64,000 bases of DNA from Chloroflexota bacterium (GTDB lineage Bacteria > Chloroflexota > Anaerolineae > Aggregatilineales > Phototrophicaceae): contig JAPOWG010000007.1 of NCBI GenBank assembly GCA_026707745.1, positions 42,588 through 106,587 on the forward strand. The letters run 5' to 3'. How positions within the stretch are numbered: position 1 is the stretch's first letter; each line of letters opens with the position of its first letter. This document shows, piece by piece, positions 34,860 to 43,393 of this stretch. The notes beneath the pieces are model-generated. The model saw only the letters and a list, made by a program, of their open reading frames with translations. It searched no databases and had not been told where the DNA came from. Both the position numbers and the translations under genes were made by a program.

Positions 34860-36548
34860 CTACCATGATATTTGATTAATATTCGTGTATCTACCCTGCT
34901 CGGCAATCACACTACGATTATCCGCCGAGTTGACCATAAAACCCTGATATGCTTGATTTCTCAATCCTACTACTTGCCAATCGCCCATCGTAAAAGGCGG
35001 TATACGCAGCGAAGCTGGGCAATTGACACAGTCGGCGGGTATCCATTCTCCATTGTAGCGGCGGGCAATATGTAGATGAGTCGCTGTTGAATAACCGCCT
35101 GCGCACGAAGGGTAACCCAGGACCTCGCCCGCTTCCACAATCTGTCCCGTTTCCAATGACTCCGCATGAGTGGTGTGCAAATACAAGATTGTCCAGCCAC
35201 TTCCCTCATTGCCATCCAAATCGAGATCCAGAATTACAGCGCCTTCAGACAGCCTGGCAATTATGCCGCGAGCGACCGCGGTCACCGGAAAACTGCTCGT
35301 ATAACAATAGGATACCGGACCCGCCTCTTTAGGCGGAGCGAAATCGACCGAAGCCCAAGCGCTGCCGTTTCCCCAGCCGCCGTGATACCCGCCCGTAAAG
35401 CGCCACACCTCGCCCCGACGAAACGGCAGGCTCAGCTTGGGCTGTCTCAACGTGGTGGCATCACCCTGCTCGTAATCTGCAAAAGGTTCACCAAAGAGGG
35501 TGCGGTATACGAGATAGAAGCCTCCGTCGCCAACATCGGTCGCCCAACTCGCTCCGGAAGTCATTCTGGCGAAAACATGCTGGATCGCAGCAGTGCCGGC
35601 GTTTAGATCTTGATGATAAAGCAGACGGCTGCCGTCGACGAAATCAACAATTGCGTCGCCGCGATACTTTTTGCCGTAGTATCCGTAATTGAGTTGGTCA
35701 GCTAACCAGATCAACTGGGCATATAGCCCGGGCCGGTCAATTCCGCCTGACGCTTCTGGCGAGAAAATAGGATAAAGCAACTGCTCGCCTTCGACATCAA
35801 GATTTGAAAGCAGCCCGGCCCGGTATTCCAGGAAGGCCAGCAAGACACGCGGATCAACACTGAAATCCAGCGAGACCCGTTGCACGGTTTCGCTAGCCGA
35901 CAGGGAGATACTGACCGACCTGCCGTCCGCTTGACGCGACACAACTGTGCCACCCATTTTGCGCAATATGCCAGGTTGCGCATGAACAAATCTCTGGACA
36001 TCAAAGGATTGAGCGCCATAGGAACGCACTAGCCTCGCATCCGGCAGAATACGAAACGACGGTCCATTTGCGTCGGGCGGCTGTGGCAGCTTGATGATTT
36101 GTCCAACTTTCAGCAAGTCGGGGTTCTGTAAGTCGTTTATCGCCACCAATGTCTCTACGGACAGCCCGTGAATTGAGGCGATCCTTGACAAGGTATCGCC
36201 CCAGGCCACGACATACTCTGACACATTGTTCAGCGATTGCGAGTCGACTGTCGCGATACCGGCGTTGGCGGTTGCATCGGCAAAACGGGAGGCCAATTGC
36301 GGGGGAAGTGTCGCGGTAGCAACAACAACATCCTGCCTTTCTGTTTGCCGGGAATTGCCGATGGGCGAAAGCTTAATTTGCGGTATTTGTTGCGTTGCTG
36401 TTTCTAATGGCGCGCTCGTTGCTGTAGCTCTCTCTTCAGAAACAGCTGTCGCGGCTTGCGCGGAAACCGGGTTTTCTGTCGATCCAAGAAACGTGCATCC
36501 TGAAGCAACAAAGAGAAGTAGCAAACTGGAAATGATGGGCAGTCGCAT
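34860..36548 (-). CDS. LysM lipoprotein with degenerate M23-type domain
   Basis: A 562-residue lipoprotein (lipobox VASGC, about residue 18). One LysM domain at about 110-155 (VVAWGDTLSRIASIHGLSVE) binds peptidoglycan. The middle region is not recognised. The C-terminus is an M23/LytM-like fold with YLHTTHAESLETGQIVEAGE and the metal-site H-x-H in THLHIARRYNG. The first metal motif, normally H-x-x-x-D, reads AWASVDFAPP, so the His is Trp while the Asp is kept. It may regulate or bind cell wall rather than cut it. Confidence 0.8.
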   Translation of the reverse strand: MRLPIISSLLLLFVASGCTFLGSTENPVSAQAATAVSEERATATSAPLETATQQIPQIKLSPIGNSRQTERQDVVVATATLPPQLASRFADATANAGIATVDSQSLNNVSEYVVAWGDTLSRIASIHGLSVETLVAINDLQNPDLLKVGQIIKLPQPPDANGPSFRILPDARLVRSYGAQSFDVQRFVHAQPGILRKMGGTVVSRQADGRSVSISLSASETVQRVSLDFSVDPRVLLAFLEYRAGLLSNLDVEGEQLLYPIFSPEASGGIDRPGLYAQLIWLADQLNYGYYGKKYRGDAIVDFVDGSRLLYHQDLNAGTAAIQHVFARMTSGASWATDVGDGGFYLVYRTLFGEPFADYEQGDATTLRQPKLSLPFRRGEVWRFTGGYHGGWGNGSAWASVDFAPPKEAGPVSYCYTSSFPVTAVARGIIARLSEGAVILDLDLDGNEGSGWTILYLHTTHAESLETGQIVEAGEVLGYPSCAGGYSTATHLHIARRYNGEWIPADCVNCPASLRIPPFTMGDWQVVGLRNQAYQGFMVNSADNRSVIAEQGRYTNINQISW

Positions 36549-36658
36549 TGTATATATTCGTCTGGTACGGTTAGCCTAAGCTGCACTTGGGCGGTTGCGG
36601 CAACAAATGTATACTAATCCAGGATTGAAATACGCGAAACGAGTCCAAGGAGTTTCTT

Positions 36659-36988
36659 ATGGCTGCTGCCGACGAAGTCAAGAACATATTTCCAAGCATG
36701 GCTGAGCGATTCCTGCCGGAAAAGGCCGACGGCATTGATGCAACGATCCTCTTTGATCTTAGCGGAGACAATGGAGGCATGTTTTGGCTCAAGATTAGCA
36801 GTGGATCAATCGAACACGGCGAAGGCGAAATCAGCGAGCCGGCGATGACCTTGAAAGCTAGCGCTGACGACTGGTACGCGGTCTCCACCGGCCAACTGAA
36901 TGCGATGCAAGCATTCATGACCGGTAAGCTCAAGATTCTTGGTGATATGAGCCTGGCGATGAAATTGCAAACGATGTTTGCCCAATAA
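36659..36988 (+). CDS. SCP2 sterol-binding domain protein
   Basis: A single SCP2 (sterol carrier protein 2) domain of 109 residues. Visible family text includes ATILFDLSGDNGG, the short WLKISSGSIEHGEGE and TLKASADDWYAVSTGQLN, ending in GKLKILGDMSLAMKLQTMF. It has AAGGAG upstream. SCP2 domains bind hydrophobic lipids such as acyl-CoA or isoprenoids in the cytoplasm. Bacterial ligands are not known for this type. It stands alone between two leftward genes. Confidence 0.9.
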   Translation: MAAADEVKNIFPSMAERFLPEKADGIDATILFDLSGDNGGMFWLKISSGSIEHGEGEISEPAMTLKASADDWYAVSTGQLNAMQAFMTGKLKILGDMSLAMKLQTMFAQ

Positions 36989-37077
36989 CCGGCTGTCGAT
37001 CTGAACTGCCGCGAGGATCCTGAGCGAGCCATACTCACTTCATGAGTGCTGCGGTGAGTCTCAAGTTCGACATAAAC

Positions 37078-38070
37078 CTAGATGTTGTCGAACTCGAAGT
37101 CGAGCGATGACATGCTCAGGCTGAAACTTGCGGCGTCGACGGCCTCTTCAACGGCTTCCAGGATTTCCCGATCTTCAATGGTCTCCTCCAGATCGCATAG
37201 GATTTCGAATGCGCGCCTTCCACCGATCTCACCCAGAGCCCATATAGCCATTAACTGAATCTCTCGGTCGTCGCCGGAGATTAAGTCCCCGATGAATCGA
37301 ACGCTTTCTTCCAGTTGGAGCGCGCCACAGGCTTGAACCGATTCGTATACAATCTGGTTATCGCTGCTCTCCAATTCTTCGAGGACAGTATCGCGCCACA
37401 TCTTGTCACAGGTTCGGCCCATGGCATAAATCGCGCTGACCTTCAGCAAATGATTGCCATCATCATATGCTTCCCGGATCAATGCCGTTGCTTCCGGATG
37501 ACTGGAATTGGCAATTGCCTCCAGCGCCCGGCAGCGGATCTCTATCGGCGCACGATGATCCTTGACGGTAATGAGCGCCAACTCCTGGGCCTCGCGCGCG
37601 TCATTTGTCGGAATGTCCCCGTATTCTCCCAAAAGAACAAACCGGCCCAAACCCGAAAAGGCTTGGGCGCGCACATCATCAGACCCGTCGGTGCGAGCCA
37701 GGTCCATCAACTGCCGCATTGTCGCAACGGACTCATCAGACCAAAGCAGCTCAATGGCCGCTGACCGCACCAGACTGCTTTTATCTGTCAGGTTCATATG
37801 AGCAAACGCGCCGAAATCCAATTCGAATACCGCTTCGCTGGTCTCGACCAATTGCTTGAGGATTCGGTGCTTGTAGGTTGCGGGCAAGCCAGCCCAAACT
37901 GACGCCAACTGACCCAATTCAAGTTCGGACAAATCGGATAATCCGTAGATCACGGTAGACGAATGAGTTGATGAATCCGAATGGGCGTCGCTTTGCAATG
38001 CCTTGATAACTTCAGCCAACTCGGGCTTTCTCAAGTCCGATTCTTCCAATGTGAGCTCCGACTTTGCCAT
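37078..38070 (-). CDS. HEAT-repeat protein
   Basis: A 330-residue soluble protein of helical HEAT repeats, seen as recurring units such as SSLVRSAAIELLWSDESVAT, DVRAQAFSGLGRFVLLGEYG, EIRCRALEAIANSSHPEATA, LLKVSAIYAMGRTCD and EIQLMAIWALGEIGGRRAFE. The ends are acidic. HEAT scaffolds bind other proteins; the phycobilin-lyase-like HEAT family is not implied. It precedes the rseP gene's end by position: rseP ends 18 bases upstream on the same strand, so both may be cotranscribed. Confidence 0.82.
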   Translation of the reverse strand: MAKSELTLEESDLRKPELAEVIKALQSDAHSDSSTHSSTVIYGLSDLSELELGQLASVWAGLPATYKHRILKQLVETSEAVFELDFGAFAHMNLTDKSSLVRSAAIELLWSDESVATMRQLMDLARTDGSDDVRAQAFSGLGRFVLLGEYGDIPTNDAREAQELALITVKDHRAPIEIRCRALEAIANSSHPEATALIREAYDDGNHLLKVSAIYAMGRTCDKMWRDTVLEELESSDNQIVYESVQACGALQLEESVRFIGDLISGDDREIQLMAIWALGEIGGRRAFEILCDLEETIEDREILEAVEEAVDAASFSLSMSSLDFEFDNI

Positions 38071-38087
38071 TCCTCTGCCTCGCAGTG

Positions 38088-39590
38088 CTAGGTTATGCTG
38101 GGCGGATCTAACAGATCGATGACCATTATGATCACTCCGAGTACCAGCAAAAGCAAGATTCCGATCTGGTGAATGCGCGCTTCAATCCTAGGATTGATTG
38201 GCTTGCCACGCAGTATCTCAAGCAAGACAAACACGATTCGGCCGCCATCTAGGGCCGGAATCGGCAGTAGATTGCTGATTCCCAGGAATATACTGATCAG
38301 CGCGATGAAATTGAGCATTAATCCAGGACCCTCTTGTAAGCTGCGTTGGAGAAATTCGCCGCCGATCTTGCTAATGCCAATAATGCTAATTGGACGCGCA
38401 TCCCGGCCGCTCAGTGATCCATCAATGAGGCGCCCCGGAATCGAAGCGATAAGCTCGAAGGTAGTGCGGGTCGTCCGAAGGCTGTGAGAAATAGCTGCCG
38501 AAATGCTTTGCGGAATCAACTCCGTCCGGTAACCGGCATTTGCAAAACGAGTCTCGTCATTCAAGCCAAACTGGGATCGTATTGCGACACCGAGCCGGCC
38601 TTCGCCTTCCGGCGGGTTTACACGAGGTATGACTCGAATATCAATTTGAAGCCGCTCGCGATTGTCCAGGTCGCGCAAGAACGTCAAACTCATGACGCGG
38701 CCTTCGTGTTCGCGCGTTATCTCTCTGAGTACTGCTACTGCGTCGCCTGTCGCCGGAATCAGCGCTGAATTAATATGGGTAAGCAGGTCGCCCGGTTGGA
38801 TACCTACTTGGAAGGCGGGCGATTCTTCTTGCACCCCAACGACCTGTACGAACGCGCGTCGCTGTTCGAATCCTGGCCTGACCGTAACCGTATACGGCTC
38901 GCCTGTCTCCTGTCGCAGCAGCGAAAACGTTATCGTATCTCTGCTATAAGATTCCAGGATCTCGTAAAACGCCTCGAAATCATCAAAGCGCTCACCGTTT
39001 ACCATTTCGATGACATCGCCGACCTTTGCAGGACTGTCAGCAAACAGCGAGCCATCCGGGATTGCCACCAATTGCGCCAAACCACCAACTTGAGTCGGCA
39101 AGCCAATCAACGCGACAATGAAGAAGAGGATCATGGCCGTGGCGAAATTGGCAAGCGCGCCCGCCGCCATAAAGAATATCCGTGCCAGCGGCGGCGCTTC
39201 GTTTACCGACATCATTCGCTGTTCGTTGACACCGCGCAAACGCAATTGTTCTCGCTCGGTCAAGCCTCTTCCATGTTGGTCATATCGCTCTTCCAGAGTT
39301 TCGCGATCCCGCTTCACTTTGTCTTCGCGGGCCGGACCGATCATGTCCTCGCCTAGCGGACGTACAAAACCGCCAATAGGAAGCAAGTTGATGGTGAATT
39401 CGGTTTCGCCCCACATAAACAATCTTCCCAGGCGAGGTGGGAACCCGATACCGAATTCCAAAACATTGATGCCGACCAGCTTGGCAGCAAAGAAGTGCCC
39501 CAATTCGTGAATGATGATGGCGGGGATCAAGATGATTCCAAACGCCAATATCGCCAATATGATGTCGTTGCCTGCAGCGGGGAAGATCAT
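38088..39590 (-). CDS. rseP: RIP (site-2) metalloprotease of the RseP/M50 family
   Basis: Intramembrane zinc protease with HELGHFFAAKLVG in the first helix and NLLPIPALDGGRI in the C-terminal helix, the two metal-binding motifs. Two PDZ-like regions lie between: one near SLFADSPAKVGDVIEMVNGE (about 185) and one near AFQVGIQPGDLLTHINSAL (about 280). At 500 residues it is longer than E. coli RseP, partly because of a charged insert at about 80-130. It probably cuts membrane-bound anti-sigma factors or remnant signal peptides. Confidence 0.92.
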   Translation of the reverse strand: MIFPAAGNDIILAILAFGIILIPAIIIHELGHFFAAKLVGINVLEFGIGFPPRLGRLFMWGETEFTINLLPIGGFVRPLGEDMIGPAREDKVKRDRETLEERYDQHGRGLTEREQLRLRGVNEQRMMSVNEAPPLARIFFMAAGALANFATAMILFFIVALIGLPTQVGGLAQLVAIPDGSLFADSPAKVGDVIEMVNGERFDDFEAFYEILESYSRDTITFSLLRQETGEPYTVTVRPGFEQRRAFVQVVGVQEESPAFQVGIQPGDLLTHINSALIPATGDAVAVLREITREHEGRVMSLTFLRDLDNRERLQIDIRVIPRVNPPEGEGRLGVAIRSQFGLNDETRFANAGYRTELIPQSISAAISHSLRTTRTTFELIASIPGRLIDGSLSGRDARPISIIGISKIGGEFLQRSLQEGPGLMLNFIALISIFLGISNLLPIPALDGGRIVFVLLEILRGKPINPRIEARIHQIGILLLLVLGVIIMVIDLLDPPSIT

Positions 39591-39661
39591 GAATTATCAC
39601 CTTGTTCTGGCTTCAGCTTGCCTACATTATAGGACTTACGCGTGAAATAGCGCAAGCAAAA

Positions 39662-40660
39662 CTAGTCACTCCGGTCACTCGCGTTTAATAGCTGCGCGCC
39701 TCCGCCAACGGATGAACGGATGACTTCGATATCCGAATCAAGTTCTTTCAGCCGGGCCGCGACCGCGGCTGCGTCCTCGGCGCCACAAATGCAATGAACA
39801 TTTGGACCGGCGTCCAGCGTATAACACACTTTTACGCCTTGTCGCCGCCACTCTTGCACCGCGAGCATGATTCGCAAGGATTTCGGCAACCAATAGAATA
39901 GCGAAGGCTTGCTGGTCATCATGACAGCGTGCATCAAATTGCTATCTTCTTCTACTACGGGGGCCAATCCCTCAAAGTCGCGCGCTAGGATGGCATGTTT
40001 CGCGCGCTCAAGTCGATCGGCTGCGGTTTCGACCCTCACCCGCTGCAAGATACTGGTATCAGCCGCGGCATGCCCCGCTGTTGAACCGACATGTTTGTGA
40101 TCTCGGCTGATAACCGCAATCACGTCTTCGAGCGGCCAATAATCTGGACTTGCAATTGACTCCGCATATGATTCCTTGTCCGCGCTGCCAGCGCGCCACT
40201 CAACAAAACCTGCGGGAATCGAGCGAGCTGCCGAGCCGGATCCGCGCCGCGCCAACGCGCTCAATTCGCGCGCGGAAAGCCCCATGCCGAGCGCAGCTGT
40301 TGCCGCTACGGTCAGCGCAGCGAAAGCGGACGCGGATGACGCAATACCAGCGCCCATGGGAAAGTTGTTGTTCGAAGATACATCGGCGCGTAAGGTTGAT
40401 CCCAGTTCTGCCCGCAAAGTATCGAGATGCGCCCGGACTCTAAGAAACGCCGCCGGGGCCGCGGGCTCCTCGTTAATCATCAAGCGGTCTTCTGCCAGTG
40501 CCTCAGACCAGGTTACTCTGGTTGTGGAATGCAGTGCCGCAAGATTCATGCTGAGCGACGAATTCGCCGGAAGCCGGATCCCGGAATCCCTGTTGCCCCA
40601 ATATTTGATAAACGCGATATTTGAATGCGCCCTGGCCGTTGCAGTAAATTCAGTGACCAT
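39662..40660 (-). CDS. Phosphomevalonate or diphosphomevalonate decarboxylase (GHMP family)
   Basis: A GHMP-fold mevalonate-derivative decarboxylase. Family blocks are NIAFIKYWGNRD, LPANSSLSMNL, the ATP loop NNFPMGAGIASSASAFAAL, SGSAARSIPAGFVEW and the catalytic Asp in CYTLDAGPNVH. In diphosphomevalonate decarboxylases the first block normally reads KYWGK; here the second Lys is Asn. Since an isopentenyl phosphate kinase is next door and no phosphomevalonate kinase is seen, mevalonate 5-phosphate is the likelier substrate, giving isopentenyl phosphate. ATG 40660 starts the conserved region; the frame extends to ATG 40702. Confidence 0.85.
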   Translation of the reverse strand: MVTEFTATARAHSNIAFIKYWGNRDSGIRLPANSSLSMNLAALHSTTRVTWSEALAEDRLMINEEPAAPAAFLRVRAHLDTLRAELGSTLRADVSSNNNFPMGAGIASSASAFAALTVAATAALGMGLSARELSALARRGSGSAARSIPAGFVEWRAGSADKESYAESIASPDYWPLEDVIAVISRDHKHVGSTAGHAAADTSILQRVRVETAADRLERAKHAILARDFEGLAPVVEEDSNLMHAVMMTSKPSLFYWLPKSLRIMLAVQEWRRQGVKVCYTLDAGPNVHCICGAEDAAAVAARLKELDSDIEVIRSSVGGGAQLLNASDRSD

Positions 40661-40768
40661 AGTTCCAATTCGCAGACCAAGCTGTTGCTGCGGCAAATGC
40701 ATCTGGCAAAGCTGGACGATAACACTAAACTAATAGACCTGTCTACTGTCTAAGCAGCGAGGCCCAGG

Positions 40769-41650
40769 TTGAGTACGGTTCGCGCCTTAATCCGATCCAT
40801 GCGTCCTCAGCAATGGACAAAAAACGTTCTTTTCGTTTTCCCCGCGATTCTGTTCGACGCCAAACTTCTGGAATTCGATTTGTTGATTCGGGTAATCGCC
40901 GCCGCTGGATTGCTCGTTATTGTTTCGGGCAGCGTGTACATCATCAACGACCTGATGGACCGTGATCAGGACCGAGCGCATCCGAAAAAACGCCACCGTC
41001 CAATCGCCTCCGGCGTACTCTCTGCGACGGTCGCGAAACTGGCATCAGCCATACTCGCTTTTGTCAGCTTGGGGCTCGCGTATAGCTTGGAATTCGAGCT
41101 ATTTCTTCTGCTCGTGATTTATCTGCTTGTCCAGATCATATATTCGCTTCGTCTGAAGCACATCGCCTTGCTTGATGTACTCATCGTAGCAGCGGGCTTT
41201 GTTATTCGGGTTATGGTAGGTGGTGTAGTCATCGGCGTCGAAGTTTCACCCTGGTTATATGCCTTTACCGGTTTGCTTGCGCTATTCCTGGTGGTTGGCA
41301 AGCGCCGGCAAGAACTCGTTATGCTAGGCGATCAAGCCCAGAACACGCGCCTAACATTCCGGCAATACAATCTTCCCCTGCTGGACGATATGCTGAGGAT
41401 CGTCACTACTTCCACGCTCATTACCTACATTCTGTATACGATAGAAGTGGAAACGATGACCAAGCACGGAGCGAATTGGGGACTGATTACGGTCCCATTT
41501 GTACTCTATGGCTTGTTGCGCTATTTATACTTGCTGCATGTGGAAGAAACTGCCAGCGCGCCTGAAGAAATTTTACTTGCCGACCGACCGATACAGATTA
41601 CGGTCATGTTGGCCGGTATTGCCTATTTCATAATTCTCTATGTCTTGTAA
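40769..41650 (+). CDS. UbiA-family prenyltransferase, decaprenyl-phosphate phosphoribosyltransferase-like
   Basis: An integral-membrane UbiA-type enzyme with about eight helices. The N-terminal RPQQWTKNVLFVFPAILF and the motif NDLMDRDQDRAHPKKRHRPI match the Rv3806c group, which moves phosphoribose to a polyprenyl phosphate. The second Asp-rich site, YSLRLKHIALLDVLIVAAGF, ends with IRVMVGG. It starts at a TTG with GAGG upstream and overlaps the mevalonate-kinase start by 11 bases. Other UbiA substrates such as quinone precursors remain possible. Confidence 0.83.
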   Translation: MSTVRALIRSMRPQQWTKNVLFVFPAILFDAKLLEFDLLIRVIAAAGLLVIVSGSVYIINDLMDRDQDRAHPKKRHRPIASGVLSATVAKLASAILAFVSLGLAYSLEFELFLLLVIYLLVQIIYSLRLKHIALLDVLIVAAGFVIRVMVGGVVIGVEVSPWLYAFTGLLALFLVVGKRRQELVMLGDQAQNTRLTFRQYNLPLLDDMLRIVTTSTLITYILYTIEVETMTKHGANWGLITVPFVLYGLLRYLYLLHVEETASAPEEILLADRPIQITVMLAGIAYFIILYVL

Positions 41651-42587
41651 CAGACTCCCATTCAAGTCGAGCGCGCCGGCGAAGATCATTCTCTTGGGAG
41701 AACATGCCGTTGTATATGGAATGCCGGCGATTGCTGCGCCGATACAGTCATTACGCGCTTATGCTTGCGCCCACCCCTCTGATACGGCGCTCAGCATCCG
41801 GTCTATCGAGCTCGAAAAGAGCGTCGCATTGGACGCGCCTTTACCCGATGACTCTACGCGGCCGATGCAACAGTTGCTGCAGATTGCATCTAGCTATTTC
41901 GGTGTGAGGAAACCGACCGGAGACCTTGTGATTAGATCGGATATTCCGTTCGCAGGCGGGTTGGGAAGCGGCGCAGCCGTGTCTGCCGCTGCGATACGCG
42001 CTTTGGCGGCGCTGTTTGGTCGGCCGGTCGCGAATGAAGACCTGAATCAACTCGTATTCGAAATGGAGAAGATTCATCACGGTACACCGAGTGGAATAGA
42101 CAATACCGTCGTGGTATACGAGCGCCCTGTCTACTTTGAACGAGGTAAAGACCTTGAACTGCTGACTGTCGAGCGTCCCTGCCACATTGTGATTGCTGAT
42201 ACAGGACGCGCCACGATGACACGCGAGGCCGTTGGCCGCGTTCGCCAGCGCTACGACGAACGACAATCAGAGACTGAGGCGCTATTCGTGAGAATCGGCC
42301 AAGTCGTAAGCAGCGCTCGACATGCGCTTGAGAGCGGCAAACAGGAGCGATTGGGCGCCTTAATGAGCGAGAACCATCGTTTGCTTCGTCGTCTTGGCGT
42401 ATCGTCTCCAGAATTGGATGGGCTTGTTGACGCCAGCATTGCCGCAGGAGCTATGGGAGCCAAACTCTCCGGCGGCGGAATGGGAGGTAACATGATCGCC
42501 TTGGCAGACGGATCAACCGTCCAGGCAGTAAGGCGAGCTTTAAGCCTGGCGGGCGCCGTGAGTGTCGTCGATTTTGTATTGAACTAA
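41640..42587 (+). CDS. mvk: Mevalonate kinase
   Basis: GHMP kinase that makes mevalonate 5-phosphate. Motif 1 is SAPAKIILLGEHAVVYGMPAI (read in parts), motif 2 FAGGLGSGAAVSAAAIRAL, the catalytic region HHGTPSGIDNTVVVYE, and motif 3 AKLSGGGMGGNMIAL. The 315-residue length is right for archaeal-type mevalonate kinases. The ATG lies inside the end of the UbiA gene and the IPK gene follows after 13 bases, so the three form an operon. Confidence 0.94.
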   Translation: MSCNRLPFKSSAPAKIILLGEHAVVYGMPAIAAPIQSLRAYACAHPSDTALSIRSIELEKSVALDAPLPDDSTRPMQQLLQIASSYFGVRKPTGDLVIRSDIPFAGGLGSGAAVSAAAIRALAALFGRPVANEDLNQLVFEMEKIHHGTPSGIDNTVVVYERPVYFERGKDLELLTVERPCHIVIADTGRATMTREAVGRVRQRYDERQSETEALFVRIGQVVSSARHALESGKQERLGALMSENHRLLRRLGVSSPELDGLVDASIAAGAMGAKLSGGGMGGNMIALADGSTVQAVRRALSLAGAVSVVDFVLN

Positions 42588-42600
42588 GACCGGTTTTCTC

Positions 42601-43392
42601 ATGACTACTCTTATTAAGCTTGGCGGCTCACTCATCACGGACAAGCACAAAGCGCGGGCATTTCGCCAGGATGCCACAAGAATGATCGCGAGCCAGATAA
42701 ACGCGGTATGGAAAGCCGAGCCCGGCTTGCGATTGGTCATTGGACATGGCAGCGGTTCATTTGGTCATTATGTGGCGAAAATCCATCAAACAGCAACCGG
42801 CGTAAACTCGGCGGTACAGTGGCTCGGTTTCACCAAAGTTGCCGAGGCTGCCCTGGCGCTAAGCCACCTTGTTTTGCTCGAACTGTTGGAGCATGGCTTG
42901 CCGGCGATGCGCTTTCAGCCATCATCTTTCATCAAATCGGCTGGCGGGCAAATCGTCGAAATGCAAACGAGCATGATCGCTCAAGCTTTGGAATCCGGCA
43001 TTGTCCCGGTGGTGCACGGCGATGTTGCGCTTGACAGTCAACTTGGCGGCACTATCATTTCAACGGAGCGGATATTTGCGCATCTGGCTAAATCGCTCCC
43101 GGTGAAGCGAATCATTCTGCTAGGCGAAGTTGATGGCGTTTTGGATGCTGAAGGACGCGTGATCCCGTCAGTCACACCCTCGAGTTTCGATTCGATCAGA
43201 TCTGTCATGGGACGCTCCTCCGGTATTGACGTTACAGGCGGCATGTTGCAGAAGGTAGAAGAGATGGTGGCGTTGGTGGATGAGATTCCGAGCCTGGAAG
43301 TCGTCATTGCTAACGGCCGCCGGCCAAACGTGTTGACAGATCTGATGAGTCAAGACCAGCGGACAGGCACTAGAATCACCCTGCGGCCGTAG
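42601..43392 (+). CDS. ipk: Isopentenyl phosphate kinase
   Basis: Amino-acid-kinase-fold enzyme that phosphorylates isopentenyl phosphate to isopentenyl diphosphate. The diagnostic block IGHGSGSFGHYVAK holds the catalytic His, preceded by LIKLGGSLITDK at the N-terminus and followed by GIVPVVHGDVALD and LLGEVDGVLD. The C-terminus has DVTGGMLQKVEEM. At 263 residues it is standard. Its presence beside mevalonate kinase points to the alternative mevalonate route through isopentenyl phosphate. Confidence 0.94.
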   Translation: MTTLIKLGGSLITDKHKARAFRQDATRMIASQINAVWKAEPGLRLVIGHGSGSFGHYVAKIHQTATGVNSAVQWLGFTKVAEAALALSHLVLLELLEHGLPAMRFQPSSFIKSAGGQIVEMQTSMIAQALESGIVPVVHGDVALDSQLGGTIISTERIFAHLAKSLPVKRIILLGEVDGVLDAEGRVIPSVTPSSFDSIRSVMGRSSGIDVTGGMLQKVEEMVALVDEIPSLEVVIANGRRPNVLTDLMSQDQRTGTRITLRP

Positions 43393-43393
43393 A

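Noticed and set aside
37021..37060. Short inverted repeat ACTCAC/GTGAGT between convergent genes
   Set aside because: Six-base stem, long loop and no T-tract; not a convincing terminator.
40734..40745. TAGAC-CT-GTCTA palindrome between the decarboxylase and UbiA genes
   Set aside because: Arms of only five bases with no second copy; too weak to call an operator.
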